Both the position numbers and the translations under genes were made by a program. Shown in pieces: positions 1 through 12,700 of a stretch of DNA of 64,000 nucleotides. This stretch comes from Symsagittifera roscoffensis (lineage: Eukaryota > Xenacoelomorpha > Acoela > Convolutidae). The notes below the pieces were generated by a model. It was given only the letters and a program-made list of their open reading frames with translations, did no database searches and was not told the DNA's origin. The stretch spans positions 29,118,048-29,182,047 of the forward strand of contig NC_087070.1 in NCBI RefSeq assembly GCF_963678635.1. Direction: 5' to 3'. Position 1 is the first letter of the stretch, and the number at the start of each line of letters is the position of its first letter.

Positions 1-3000
1 GTTTTTGACCCTAACGCCGATGCGCCTCAAAATGGTTTTAGTTATTCCCAATCAAGTATATTTCAGTTATTTTGAGTGAATCTTTTTTACTTCTGTTATG
101 GTTTTGAAATTAATTTTTATTTTTCTCGAGTCGAGAGGGCTAATTTGAAAAGCTCCCAAAACCTTTTGAACGAAAACTAGTAAGCTCTCAATTTTTGATT
201 AAGTTGTTTTCCAAAATTTGCAAGATCTTTTGATGTTTTCATATGTCAGCTTTTGATTTCAGAGTGTTTATTGAATTTATTAACGTTGCCATAAGCAAGG
301 GTAGTGTAATCGGTTACAAGACTTTTCCCTTCAAGAACTTCGTCTAAAAATGTCTTGTTTTTTTAGAACGTTGCATGTTGGTCAGCTGTAGTTAAACAGC
401 AAATTTAGAACTACTGAAAAGATACTGAGTCTAAGGTTGAAAAACAGTGTGATATAATTTTTTTTCTGTTTTATTAACTTCGTCCCAATTTTTTTCGGCT
501 TTTCTGCCTTAGTGTTTGATTCTGCAATTTTATAATAAATTTTTTGAATTCATTTTTTCTTCATTCTTTAGTTTTTAGATGTACTTAAGTTTTTAGATGT
601 ACTTATGTATGGTCTGGTTTTCATGCAGGATAACATTTTTTTAGAAAATAAATTGTTAGAAGTTTTCTGCTTTATTTATTTTTCATGCAAATTTTCCGCA
701 AGTGAGTTCGATAGTTTAATAAGTAAATTGTTGTTTTTAAGGAATGGTTATTATATTAAAGCCCTCTGAGTCGTGATTTGAATCACAGTAGAAAATCTCT
801 CATTGTCGGGAAAAACCAAATTGGAATTTTTGATTTTATTTTCTAATTTGTGCGAGTAAAGCAAGCAATCAGGCTTGTTCATGCTTGAATTAAGCCTTTC
901 ACAATCACCAATTTAAGCCTAAGTTTGATTTTATTAGAGTGAAACACATTTTGTAGTTTTTTAACATCATTTTGCGAATCAAAACTTGAACTGCGAAAAA
1001 AAAAAAAAACTTTGTGAAAGACGATGATGGAATTTTCTTCTTGTCTATTTTCTTCAATAATTGTTGTCCAATTTGCTAATTGACTATGGCTGTCCAACGT
1101 GCCTAGTTGCTAGTTCTTTGTTCAGATCCTTTTATCACAGCACCCAAGAATAACAACTCTAATTTGAAAGGAAAGTGTTTTTTTTTTCGTGTGTGTTTTT
1201 TAAGGAAAATCGTCGGAAGTTTCTGTGCTATTTGGAAAATCCCGGTGTTCTTTATTTTAATTGGACTGAAATTGTAAAGTTTTTAATCTTAATGGCAATG
1301 AAGCAATGTGGTGATTATTTTAATCAAAACAATCTGGTCTTAAAGATAAAGCTAACTACCCATCACAAAAAAATATTAACTGTTAAACTTGACAAACCTG
1401 ATTTTTTTTTAATACCAAAAAGGTTTCTTTTTGAGTTCATTTTTGATGATTTTGAACAAAGAAAATTTGCGCAGGTTTCCTAACTCAAAAATGTTTTATA
1501 ATAGGACCTGAGACGCCCTTAGATCATTTTTAATTGTTCGTCCCTTGCATAGTATCGAAGGAGGGAACTTTTGGTTCTTGGGTGGGTTCAGGGGTGGGCC
1601 CAATGAGCGACTACAGTCGTAGCAACTGACACTAGTTAAAATCCACATTTTTTGGGAGCGCGGAAAGCATGCTCGGATCAGATAGTTGTATTTCTGAGCG
1701 GCCAAAGTTGGTAAGGCTGCGCCTTCTAGAAGTCTTAATTTTATGCTATCATCACTCCAGACGCTGGTCACTGAAACTGTTCCCCATAAAACTCAAAAAA
1801 GCACACATCCAAGCTACTGTGTGGTTTCATGTGCAGCTGCAGTGGATTCAAGTCAAATTCCGTGGAGTCTCAAAGTTGAACAACACAATCGAAAATTTTA
1901 CTGGCCCATTTGTACAAATAACCACATCCTAACTCTCCCACTTTCTATAACGCCTAAGAGAGAAATGACGAAGTATCGACGAGTTACAAACTGTTATTCT
2001 CAAGTTAAAAGCTCCCGACAAACTCAACCTAAAGCGTTTCCCATGTCTCAAAAAACCCCTTACAGGTAACTCAACTCCACCCGCTAATTCTCTCAATTCC
2101 CTCCAGCTGTAGGATGACATATCCCACAAAGCGCCGAAAAGAGCAGCTTTATTGTGCGATAATTAGATAAACAATGCAGTTTTTGAAGAAACTAAATTTA
2201 CAGTGAAATTCGTTCTCATGGTTTGGTTCGACCTATTCAGTAGTAAGAATTGATCGCCCACGAGAGGGAAGAAGCAACCGATTTGTCATATAAAGATCAT
2301 TTAGGAAATTGATTTATAAACCGTTGAAGACAGGACTTTGGAAGTTTAGGTTTTTCAGAACATTGGCAAAAATCTAATTTCTTATGCAATTGTCATAGGC
2401 GACGCTAAAGCTCACTCACCGCTTTGATATTCAAATATACCAGAAGACAACAGAGGAGCCTTCGAAGGCATTGAAATCTGTCATGGACTCATTTTAACAC
2501 CACTAAACTATTATAACCAGACCCGCTTACCGTTTGTTAACAATTGAGTATTTTCATCAGAAATCTCTTCAGCATCATCATCAGTTTTACTCTCTTCAGT
2601 TTGTTAACCGCTTCTAAATTTGGATTCAGACCATCTTCCAAATTTGATAAAATTCTATATAACTGAGCTAATCCCGTTTTCTACAGGAAAAGTTTTTTTA
2701 GTTTTCAATAAAAAGAACTAGGATAGTTTGACTGAAATCAAAGAGCAGACTTTCAAACACCGCTGTAACAAACGACGTGAGCAAGGCTCAACATTTTGTA
2801 AAAAAACGTAATCTGAAAGGCAGCAAAGTATCATACACCAAAGAGGTAATTCATTTATATACCCGTACAGCGTCTTACTTCGGTTTCAAGAAACAAAGAA
2901 GAGAGGTGGCAAAGGAGCGAGACGACCTCAGACTAGAAGACTACTAATCAAACCTTGTCTCAAAAATTTTAAATCCTAATTTGATGAAAAAAACTGCGAA

Positions 3001-3340
3001 AAGGCACGACTTTAAGCAAACTTTTAGCCTGCAAATTTCATCAATTAGGTTTTGGAAAGAGGTCAGCTCCTTAAGCGGTACACAATGTGTGACTAGATAC
3101 AACCCATTATTTTTTATTGAATAAAACTTTTCGAAGACAGAGAAACAGCAAACGCGTTTATGTTCAAATTACTAAACTGAGAGTCCACAACTTGCACAAA
3201 ATGCATTGGAAAACCAAAAAAATTTTACTAAGCCGCTGAACGTCTGAGCCGCTGAACGTCTTGTAAGTTAAAACTGAGGCCGCCATTAAAACAGCAAAAT
3301 CATCAAGAACACTTCAAGAACAGAAGAATAAGAACGGAAG
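1..3340. other. Intergenic AT-rich DNA, no gene seen
   Basis: No reading frame here resembles a known protein and no exon with convincing splice borders was found. There are homopolymer runs and two very short direct repeats: a 13-15 bp unit around 577-604 and a 16-bp unit (gagccgctgaacgtct) around 3231-3263. It may include distal upstream sequence of the 14-3-3 gene, but nothing specific supports that. Confidence 0.5.
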
Positions 3341-3349
3341 AATAATACC

Positions 3350-3930
3350 TCAATTCGGGAAGAACTCGAGGGTCCTTTTTCACAAAGTCCAAGCAAAAAT
3401 TTCGAAGTATCAGAGTGCTATTGCCTGTTTTAATATTGAGCCCGGCATTAGAAAATTTTTCTGGTAAGTTTTACTCAAACTTACTAAAAATTCTGAAAAG
3501 TAGCACAAAAGCATGATTTGAGACACCTATACTCAACAACTATGGCCTTAATTGCTCTTGAATTTTACATCAGCGATAGGTTTAATCAACAGCGACACCA
3601 GGAAAAGACTACAACTGCCACGCTAGATCTCTCTAAAGCTTTTGACAAAATCCGCCACCGTAATCTGTGGAACTGCTATCTAATTATTGATAGCAGTTCC
3701 AATTATCAAATGATTGAAAAGCGGAGACGAAATTTAAGGACGTCTTGAAAACAGCATGATTTATGCGTACAGGCCTTTCTCAAATCCAGTCACTATAACA
3801 ACTCTGTTTAAATTCCACGTGCTTGATTAATCACCGCAGAAATAAAATTTCAGTTTTACGCCGATGATTTTCAAATTTTCGTCGAATCGCGCGACATGAA
3901 ACCTATTGAGTACTTATTTCAATGAAAGAT
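3350..3930 (+). pseudogene. Decayed LINE reverse-transcriptase fragment
   Basis: A frame at 3518-3748 reads STTMALIALEFYISDRFNQ and then ATLDLSKAFDKIRHRNLW. This is the classic non-LTR reverse transcriptase region where a catalytic Asp sits in the LDLSKAFD block. About 170 bp later another frame reads FYADDFQIFV, the YADD catalytic box. The stretch between them is too short and is frameshifted, so this is a truncated, inactive copy. The plus-strand orientation is the same as the downstream 14-3-3 gene. The clade cannot be fixed; the wording is typical of the Jockey/CR1 group. It is distinct from the LINE at 53.4-56.8 kb. Confidence 0.75.
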
Positions 3931-5077
3931 AATGATTTTTTCCAAGTTGATCATTAGTTTTTCTATCATCAAAAGTCGGTCTTTGTTTCTTTGTGGTCAC
4001 AGTTGAAAATTTTTTGTTAGAAGTCTGACTCGCTTTCAACATTGCAGAAGTACCCTGATATTATCGGTGTTTAATTCGACTCTGCTTTATTTACTCCAAG
4101 AGCTGCAAACAAACTGCAAATAAGTCATGCGCGCGATATCGGTCCTTAGCGCACTGTCGAACTGAAACTCGAGCTGGTCGAACGAGCTTCAAATCATTAC
4201 CTATAAAATTTCGTTGAAAAATTGATTACGCCTGTCCAGCTTGGGCTAATGCTGTCAGTAACATTTCAATTAGAAAAATGCAAACAATCTGAAAAGAAGC
4301 TCTTTGTATAGAGAACAGGTCCACTAAAATGAGCCCCATTGATCACCTACACTCAGAGTGCAGTTTAATTAATATGAGAAATCATCATAAGGAACTTGTA
4401 TCTCAATTCATTCTCAATGCTTACATGCTTATAAGATCCTCACATTTTTTTTTACCTTACTCATGAGCCGCCTCAGAAAACCAAGTCAAAACGCTGCAGA
4501 GTCTTAAAAAGCGGATATCCAAGAGGCTTTTTTGAGGCAAACGAGTCAAGCTAAAAACAATTTGGCCAGATTAGTGTTTTTAGCCCTCCAACAAAAACTC
4601 TTCCTCTAAATCACCAAAATCACTATAAAAAAACTAAGACTCTCTCGCTCAACTAGACGCACCGTTGCTCGACTAAGATCTAGCTACAGACCCTATGTTA
4701 ACATGATTTTAAAAAGATAGAGCCGACTGTCCCACAAATTTCCCCCAATGCTCAGCGTCCCACTTTTCACTACATATTTTAACTGTCCCTAAAACCCAAT
4801 TTTCCTGACCCAAAAGACAGAGGCATCAACTTAGACCCGGCGATAGCTTGTCGGTCGCTCTCCAAAAATCGGTCGAAAAACAACAAAAACAGGAGGCGGA
4901 TTCCTGGGGTCTTTATAGTGGTTTGCGAAAGCTCGAGAAATCACTTTGGTTGACACGCAAAACTTTAATTAATTTATTCATGAAAAAACTGCCTCTCCTG
5001 GCTATATGCATCAAGGCACGAATTGCTAGTTTTGCTATACTGTATCAGTAACCGATGTTATTTTGTCAGTACTTTTG
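3884..5077. repeat. Upstream tandem duplication, unit 1
   Basis: About 1.19 kb that aligns colinearly with the next unit. Matching landmarks include 'ttgcagaagt.ccctga' (4043 and 5256), 'caaactgcaaataag' (4110 and 5320), 'attgattac.cctgtcca' (4222 and 5436), a 'cacctacact.agagtgca' block (4346 and 5557), and a 'gggtctttatagtggttt'-like block (4907 and 6201). Divergence is considerable, with many small indels, so the duplication is old. Confidence 0.75.
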
Positions 5078-6390
5078 TCCAATCGCGTGGCATAAAACAC
5101 ACTGAGTAGTTTTCTCAAAAAAACTACAAGTTCTTTTTACAAGTAGATGACTTAGTTTTTCTTCCACAAAATTTTCAGCCAGTAATTTAACTGCTCATAA
5201 AATTGAATTTAGTTTTTACCCCAAAGTAATAATGTGTGATCCAACTTTACCATTGCAGAAGTGCCCTGAAATTCTCGTTGTTTATTTTGACCGAGCTCTT
5301 AGTTTCTCCACACACTGTAGACAAACTGCAAATAAGCCAAGCCCAGAACATAGTTTGTGAAGGCTCAAGCTCGGGCTAGTCGAAAGAGATTCTAATAATT
5401 TCTATAAAAATTTCTTTAAAAATTTTGAATAAAAATTGATTACACCTGTCCAGTCTGAGCCCACGCTGCCAGTCTTACTTCAATTAGTAAAAAGTAATCA
5501 TTGTAAGATGCAGTTCAACAGATAAAGAATGGGTTCATCTTAAGGAGGCTCATTTACCACCTACACTTAGAGTGCAATTGATTTAATGTGACAAATGACC
5601 CTAAGCTGCTCGCATCTAAATCCACTTAGAACTTACGTGCTTTTAAGTCCAAAACTTTTTTACTGCATTCACTTGCTCCTCCCAGAGGAGAACCATACCC
5701 AAACTCTGCCAATTCTTACAAAAAGGAACTTCAACAGGTTTTTGTCAGGCAATCAAGTCAAACTCTACAAACGATTATTCCAAGCTGAAAGTTATTGTCA
5801 ACCAGATTTTGAAAACGCTGCTAATGCCCATTCACACTCACATAGTTCAAAAAACCATCGATGATGCCCTCCGACAAAAATTCTTCCTCTTAACTACCAG
5901 ATATCTCTATAAGAGAACTGACACTCCCTCGCTCAACTAGACGTTACATACACTATATGAACACTATATTAACATATTTTTAAAGGATAGAGTCGAATTT
6001 CCCCCTAACTTCCCTCAATGCACAGCACTCAACTTTTCAACACATTAATTAAGCTGTCCTCAAAACCCCACTTCGCTGGCCCAATAGACCTGTGGCTCGA
6101 GTCGATAGAGGCCGCAACGTTCCCTGGACCCTGTAAAAGGATGCCGGTTGCGCCCCAAACATGGGCCGAAAAACAAGAAACACTGAGGGTCGAGTTCTAG
6201 GGCTCTTATATTGGTTTGGGAGAGCTCGCAAAATCACTTTTGTTAGCCCTTAAAAAGTTCTTACAAATTTTTTCATAAAAATAATTGATCCGCTCCTGTC
6301 TATCTATATGCGTCAATGCAAAACTGCTAATTTTTAAGCTACTGTATTAATAATTTATGTTATTTTGTGAGTAATATCGATCAATTATAG
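5078..6390. repeat. Upstream tandem duplication, unit 2
   Basis: Second, diverged copy of the preceding unit. It ends about 190 bp before the putative 5' UTR exon of the 14-3-3 gene. Its distal part (about 6195-6260) also resembles the internal part of the hAT-like MITE family at 7611-8067, so part of the unit derives from a mobile element. A role as a duplicated promoter is only a possibility. Confidence 0.7.
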
Positions 6391-6670
6391 AATAATTCTT
6401 AAGCTAAAGATCTATGACCAGATTGAAAATAACGAGAGTATACACAGATGTTCATGAATACTGTCATTGTTTTTGAGAGTTTAATGCTAGTTAGTTTACT
6501 GATGTTCGAGCAACAATTACATACATTCTGAGCTTTACTATATTTTGTATTCGCAACTTTATTTTTTAACTGTGTCTTTTACAGCTAAATCTGTTTAAAC
6601 TTGAGGCCGCCGTTCTTTACTCTTAACTCGAATATTATTCAACTGGATCCGCTGGGAGAGTTCATTTGAC

Positions 6671-6783
6671 ATGGCGCCGCAGGATAGAAACAAACCTATC
6701 AGGCTGAATGATAAGATCCTCTGGCAGAACCTAGGCGACTCGGACCTGCTCCAAATGGCAGAATATGCAGAACAGATGGAAAA
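6671..6783 (+). CDS. 14-3-3 coding exon 1
   Basis: Starts at ATG (MAPQDRNKPIRLND...) and ends ...MAEYAEQMEK with donor GTGAGT, phase 2. The last 14 residues match the first 14-3-3 helix (zeta ELVQKAKLAEQAER). The 20-odd residues before that are an extension absent from canonical members. The frame is open for a short way upstream, but this is the first ATG after a plausible 3' splice site at about 6584, which could be a cis- or trans-splice acceptor. Confidence 0.85.
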
Positions 6784-9700
6784 GTGAGTGCAGCATTTGC
6801 ACAGCAAAAATCCATAAGCATCAAAAGGCAATTTTCTTAATCAATTGGCAGAAATTTTGTCCCTGCTCTCATCAACTTGTAATCTTTTGTATATTTTTTC
6901 ACTCAAAGGACTAAATGATCCAGGTCAAGGTTCTGACTTATAAATAGCCAATGAATGGGTGAAAAGAGCGGAAGACAACACATGAAGAAGCCGTATAATT
7001 ATTCTTCTCCGAAGTTCCATAAAACGAGCAGAAGTTTCCTAACTACTTTTCAAATGTTTTCCGCCCATAGAAATTTTGTCATTGAAAGTTGTCCCGCCCA
7101 TTTCCGCTGAAAGTTCATCATTGAATGATCTCAAATTGCTAAATAATTTGCTATTGTTGCCCGTATCCTTGACTAAATTCGGGCTTATGAAAGTTTCCAC
7201 TTTTTTCACCCATCTAATCAATAAACTTTTTCTGAAAATTCAACGCAAAAAAATACCATGCGGCAATATTCTTTTTTCAAAGTTTTGGAGTTGCCGCCGA
7301 TTTCATGGGTAATTGTCAAAGAATGTTTATAATTTTCCTAATTTGCACTTTCTCGTCATCCTAAAATTCTTGCTTTTTCTTCCCATCTTAAATATAATAT
7401 TGCGACTATTAAAAACTCTGTCTCTATACCAGAATTGTAAGAAAAAGGTTTATTTGGAAAACGATGCATGACAACGTGGGAACAGCCAGAAATGAAATTT
7501 AATTTTAGCCGCAAAATGCTCTGTGAAAATTTTTTGAGGTTTTTTCAGATGTTGAACTTCAATAACTTTAAAACCGAAATCTCTTTTCTGCTTTAATGCA
7601 TAATGAAGTGCAGTAGCGGATTTAGGGGGGGGGGGGGGAGGGCGGGGGCTGACGCTTTTTTCTCAAGGATTCGACCCCCTGCTGACCCAAAGGGTCCCTC
7701 CCCCCTTTGTACTATTTTGAGATATCCATATTTGCTGAGCGACCCTAAAAATTTTCTAAAGGCGCCTTCGGCGCGAATCTAGGTAATTTTGAGGGGAGGT
7801 GGGAGCGCGCCCCGAAAAAACGCAATTTTTTGGTCGAAATTTTCCAAAAAGTGCCTAAAAACGCCTTTTTGGGCCTTTTTTTAAGCCTTTTTTCAAAAAT
7901 TTGCCTGCGGCGCACAAAATTTGGTTAAGTTAGTGTCTTTATAATGGTTTGGTAGAGCTCAGAAAACTAATTTAGTAGTCGACCGAAAGAAGAAAAAAAT
8001 GTCGACAAAATTTTCAATTTTTTTTTAAAATCCGCACCCCCTCGAGAAATTCCTAGATCCGCGCCTGGTTATGTGCGCTTTTACTCTTCGTATTTTGTTA
8101 AGTTCGAGCATCCACCCCCATGGTAACGAAAACTGGGGCGAGCTCCATCGTAGCTTGTGTTAGCTAGTTTCTTGTGAGGGTCGAAACATCGGCTGAGTGG
8201 TTTATATTGTCTTATTTTCAGCTGCATTGGTTTACTAGATCCCTTTTTTGGATTTTTCTAATTTTTGGCTTTTTTGCTTTTTCGAACTTTTTGCTATTAG
8301 CGTGCCAAATAATGGGATTACTAAATGAGGGCACTGAGTCCCAAAATTAACTGCCCTCAGTAGCATAGTTTGGTTCACATAATTTTGCTCATGGGCGCAT
8401 TGTTTTTGATTGCCTCTAGACTCCGGGAAAAAGAGTGACTTGTAATTTACACCTCTACATTAACCTTTTTGGGTTGACTTTAATAGACCAAACATGCTAA
8501 TTATATAATTCCATAAACTAAGTCTATGTAAAAATACTAGTCATACAAGTTTCATACATTTCGCAAAAATGATGCCATCGTGTTTTGAAGAACTTTTTTC
8601 TTGTTTTTTTTTTCCATAAAACTCTGTGTATCGTACTAAATAAAAAAAGAAACACTTTTCGTCAAAAAAAGTTTTAATCATACAATTTCCATATAAGAAA
8701 ATTGTATGACTAGCATTTTTTTGATAGCGACAACGAAAATTTTTCCAAGTAATTTTGAAATTGCCCCAAAATTTTTTTGCTTTTTTCCTCTTTTTCCTTT
8801 TCGCTGATAATTTTATTCAAAACGCTAAAACCTCCTAATTTTTGTATGACATGCTTGTAAATGCCTCATTACGAGGCCAAACTATGCACTGTATAGGCGC
8901 ACAATCTTGTGTCTGTATGTTCCTGTATTCCAGAGACAAGTCTTTAACATGTTAAATTTTTGTATAAACGATCAAAGAAAATGAAAGAACAAAAGGAGAA
9001 CAAATGGAGCGTCCTTGTTGCGGAATCCGCTTTCATTTCCCAAAAAGCCTAGTTTAGCCTCGTAATGCTTGATCAATGTCTGATAACTTAAAAATTCAAA
9101 TTTTAATAGTAATCATCGTTGAAAAAGTTTGCCAAAATTTAAAAGTCTGATACTTTCGTTATATTGTTTGTGCAAGATAAAATTTAGAAGTTTCAGGCCG
9201 TTTCGAATGCATTATTAATGGGAGACGGTCAAACCTTTGGTCACTCTATTTTGAGTAACCAAGATTTAGTGACTTGTTCGGTTACGAACACAACCAAAAA
9301 ATTTTGAGAAATTAAAATGAAAAAATCAATATTTTTGGTTTATGGATAAATGCTAGTCATACAATTTCCATATATGAAAAATCACTAACATAAACCTTTC
9401 ATGCAATTTTCTGTTTTTATGGAATTGCATGAAAAGTGTATGAGTAGCATTTTTCCATATATGAAAAGTTTATGGCTAGCTTTTTTGGCTAACCTGGGTT
9501 CACTGTTACTGAAGTTATCGGGCAACAAGAGTTGCCCAAGAATACTGCCTTGAAATAATGGGATTAATGGTTTTTTTTAAACTTTTTTAAACGCGCAGAA
9601 AAATCAAATGCGTAGAAGAACGCGTATATTTTTATGTGCGAGTATGATTCTTACAAATGAAAAATCTCACGTAAACGAACGGGATGTTCCCATTTGACTC

Positions 9701-12700
9701 GCGCAGCTGTAGCCGGCTTATATTTCCCTCCCAGACAATGGTATAGAGCCATTTAGATGCTTGATCGTTTCAAGACTGAAGTTGCTACCGCTATTGAACC
9801 AAATGACCAATGGAGTGCGACGAATAGCATTATACCTTATAAATACCTTTGAAAAGAAACTCGTATTCAATGGTGAACCAATCTTGAGTTTTATTTTCCT
9901 TGTGGTCATAAAAGTATAAAATTGCGGTATCGCTGCTCAAAAATTCTCTGATTAATTTTTTTTTTAATTAGTCCACATCCACGCCCGAATTAGAGGAGAA
10001 TCATTTAACAAAAGCAAACCAAGCAAAGGAAAAATTGCACTCACGGCCGTGAAAATTTTTATTATGCACTTATTGCAGATATGTAAGTGAACGTTAAATG
10101 ACTTTGACAAGGAGCTGAGATCCAGGTGGTCAATTCTCAAAAAAAAAATTGGCTCGCAGATAGTGTAGGTACTGCTTCTGATGACAAAGGTTGTTATCAT
10201 GAAAAAAAAAATTCCGCAAGATCAAGTCATACGTTAGGAATGATAGGTTGCTTTGAGTCATATTCAGTTTGAGCGAGGCTTACAGTTCCTTCTGTGGAAT
10301 GAATGAGATTCGCGAGGCAAATAAACAGTGTGTCTCATGCGCTAAAGTTCGATTTTTTACCCTTGTTTTTTTTGCCGCGGCCGTTTCTGTTAGGTTGGTT
10401 TTCCCTTGTTTTGAATGTGCTAGAGTGTGCTAGTTTTTGGCTCAATTTTTGGTATGAAAGATTACGAAGTATGCGAAGCTTCCAAAATAAAGTTAGTTCA
10501 CCGAAAAAAAGTTTTTTTTTTGGTACAACATTAAAGAAACAATGTTTGCTGCCTGCAGGCCATCACAGAGATCGCTCACGGGACCAAACGAAAAATCCAT
10601 CCAACTACTGATGAATCATGGAACATTTTTCTTGGACTCTTTTTTTCAGCATCGTAGGATTATCTCTATTGTAGACATAGAACCATTGATCAACACTCGT
10701 GGCCTTTGTGAAATTCTTCCATCCTGTTTGCAATGAAGATAGGTTGTTTATATTCTAATTATAGCCACTGAAGAGCCATGGTTCACTCAGCCATCAAATG
10801 AATGATCAACTATTTAGCAATACCTACCTTCAAGCGGATAGCAAGATTTGAGATGAGGCAACTTTCGCAATTTTTTGACGCTTTTAACCAATGACGATTT
10901 TAATTCAAAAAGTTTTTTCACACGGAGGCAAATAAATACTGATCCAAAACTGGTACCAAAAGAAGTGATTTGAACCTATTCCGGTGCAAAAAAATGACCA
11001 AGCTTTCTACTCATTTTTCCAGGTATGGCCTATCATGATGCGAGGCATGAAACTTGACGTGGTGTAAATGGGCTGTTCATTGTTGACATTGAATACAATA
11101 CAAACGCCGAGTTTTAGTTTCTGTGGAGTGTTTAAAAAAATCAAAACAAAATTTCAAGTTTTTTTTGACGTTTTTTTTTGAAAATCATCCCTCCCCCACA
11201 CGTTATCTAAAGTTCAATGTGATATACTTTGCGATTCTTTGATGTCTTTGTCTTACTCCATTCCAAATTACCCTATTCCGTTTTAACCTATACTAGCTTA
11301 CCCTATGTTCCTCTTACCCTACGCAATTTTACCCTCCAATTGAAGAAACTACAACTTACCCCAGCTCATTGACGAAACCAAAACAGAATATACCCGAACA
11401 GATCAATTAACCATAATTTTGATCAAAAAACCATCGACGCACGTAAGAACAAAATATCAAAGCAACGCAAAATTTGCTTGTTCAACAACCAAATGAGTTC
11501 AAAGCATCAACGAACAATAAAATTAATCTGAATATAATCTTTTGCGCTGTGACTATTTCTAAAAACAGCAAAAGTCGAGTACAGTTGAGTCGCTGCAGCT
11601 TGTTAGATAATGCGTGTGCTTTAGTTCGAAAAGTGTAAAAGATCGTATTAACGCGAAGTCAAAAAAATTTAATTGAATTTCCAAAAATATTATGAACTTC
11701 ATTGGTTCAACAAAAAGCGAGCATAGACCCTCAGTGCCAGGCCAGGACGGCACCGGCACTGGGGAAGGGTTGGGGGAGAAGAAGAAAAAAGGGGCGAGCT
11801 AAAATAAAAATTTTAAATAATTTATAATTGAATTTTTATTGAACCACTATAATGTTCTCGTTATTTTTTTCGACTAGGATTGTCGTTTCCTCTCACAGCT
11901 ATCCGGATATTTAAATTCTGATTTGGGGTTTCACTTCGTTGAGGAATGTTTATTGGGAGGGATGACTAACCTTAAACCAGGCAGTAACACCAAGATTTCA
12001 TCTTTCTATAGCATTCGTTGTTCGGATCAAGCCAGTAGCTGCCTCCTTCGAATATTCCATAGACTTGTTAAAAAGAAAGGCTACCGAAAATTTCTTCATA
12101 CAGTTTTCACTTGAAGCAATTTTTCTGGAAATACGAAGCAACCTCAACCACTATTTTTCAATAACTAAATTGTCCAGGTCAAAACGGCCGGCAACTTCTT
12201 CTTATTCCTCGATGACTTGAACAAATGCCAGTTCAATTAACTCAATATATTCAATACCACCACTATCGAGTAGATAGAAATCTTTGTTCTGATTAGGCAG
12301 TACAAAAAACTTATCAATTCTTGGCGTGACGAAAAGCTGGACAGTTGTTTTTGGTCGATTGAAAGACATGTTAATGGCAGAGCGTAAAAAAAGAAACTAA
12401 TTGGATGTTTTTTTCATCGGACACTGTTTGAAGGCTAGTTGCAATAATGCAGCTGTTGAGAGGTACCTGCTGAGTTTTGGTTAAATGTTTCGTTTGTTTC
12501 ACTAATATTCTGGCGGAGCGGCAAGGGAACACCTTGTGCCTGTGGTTTTTTTCTTCTAGATACCAGAGCTTCTCCCTGAGTGATTGCAGTCGCCTTGCAT
12601 TTGGGGGAGTGCCATTGTGAGCGTTTTGAATTTTCGTTGCTATTCTTTGCTTCTTACTTTTTCGTGAATTCGTTTTTCTCCATGACAAGCATTTCGCAAT

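Noticed and set aside
1175-2129. Several overlapping open frames of 66-108 aa on both strands
   Set aside because: No family signature, mutually overlapping, no splice borders, and composition like the surrounding intergenic DNA.
10303-10736. Two overlapping open frames in 14-3-3 intron 1
   Set aside because: No similarity and Phe/Leu-rich translation of T-rich DNA; not supported as exons or a nested gene.
11250-11370. Cluster of 'taccct' phrases that resembles telomere repeats
   Set aside because: Spacing and flanking bases are irregular, and none matches CCCTAA or another telomere unit in tandem.
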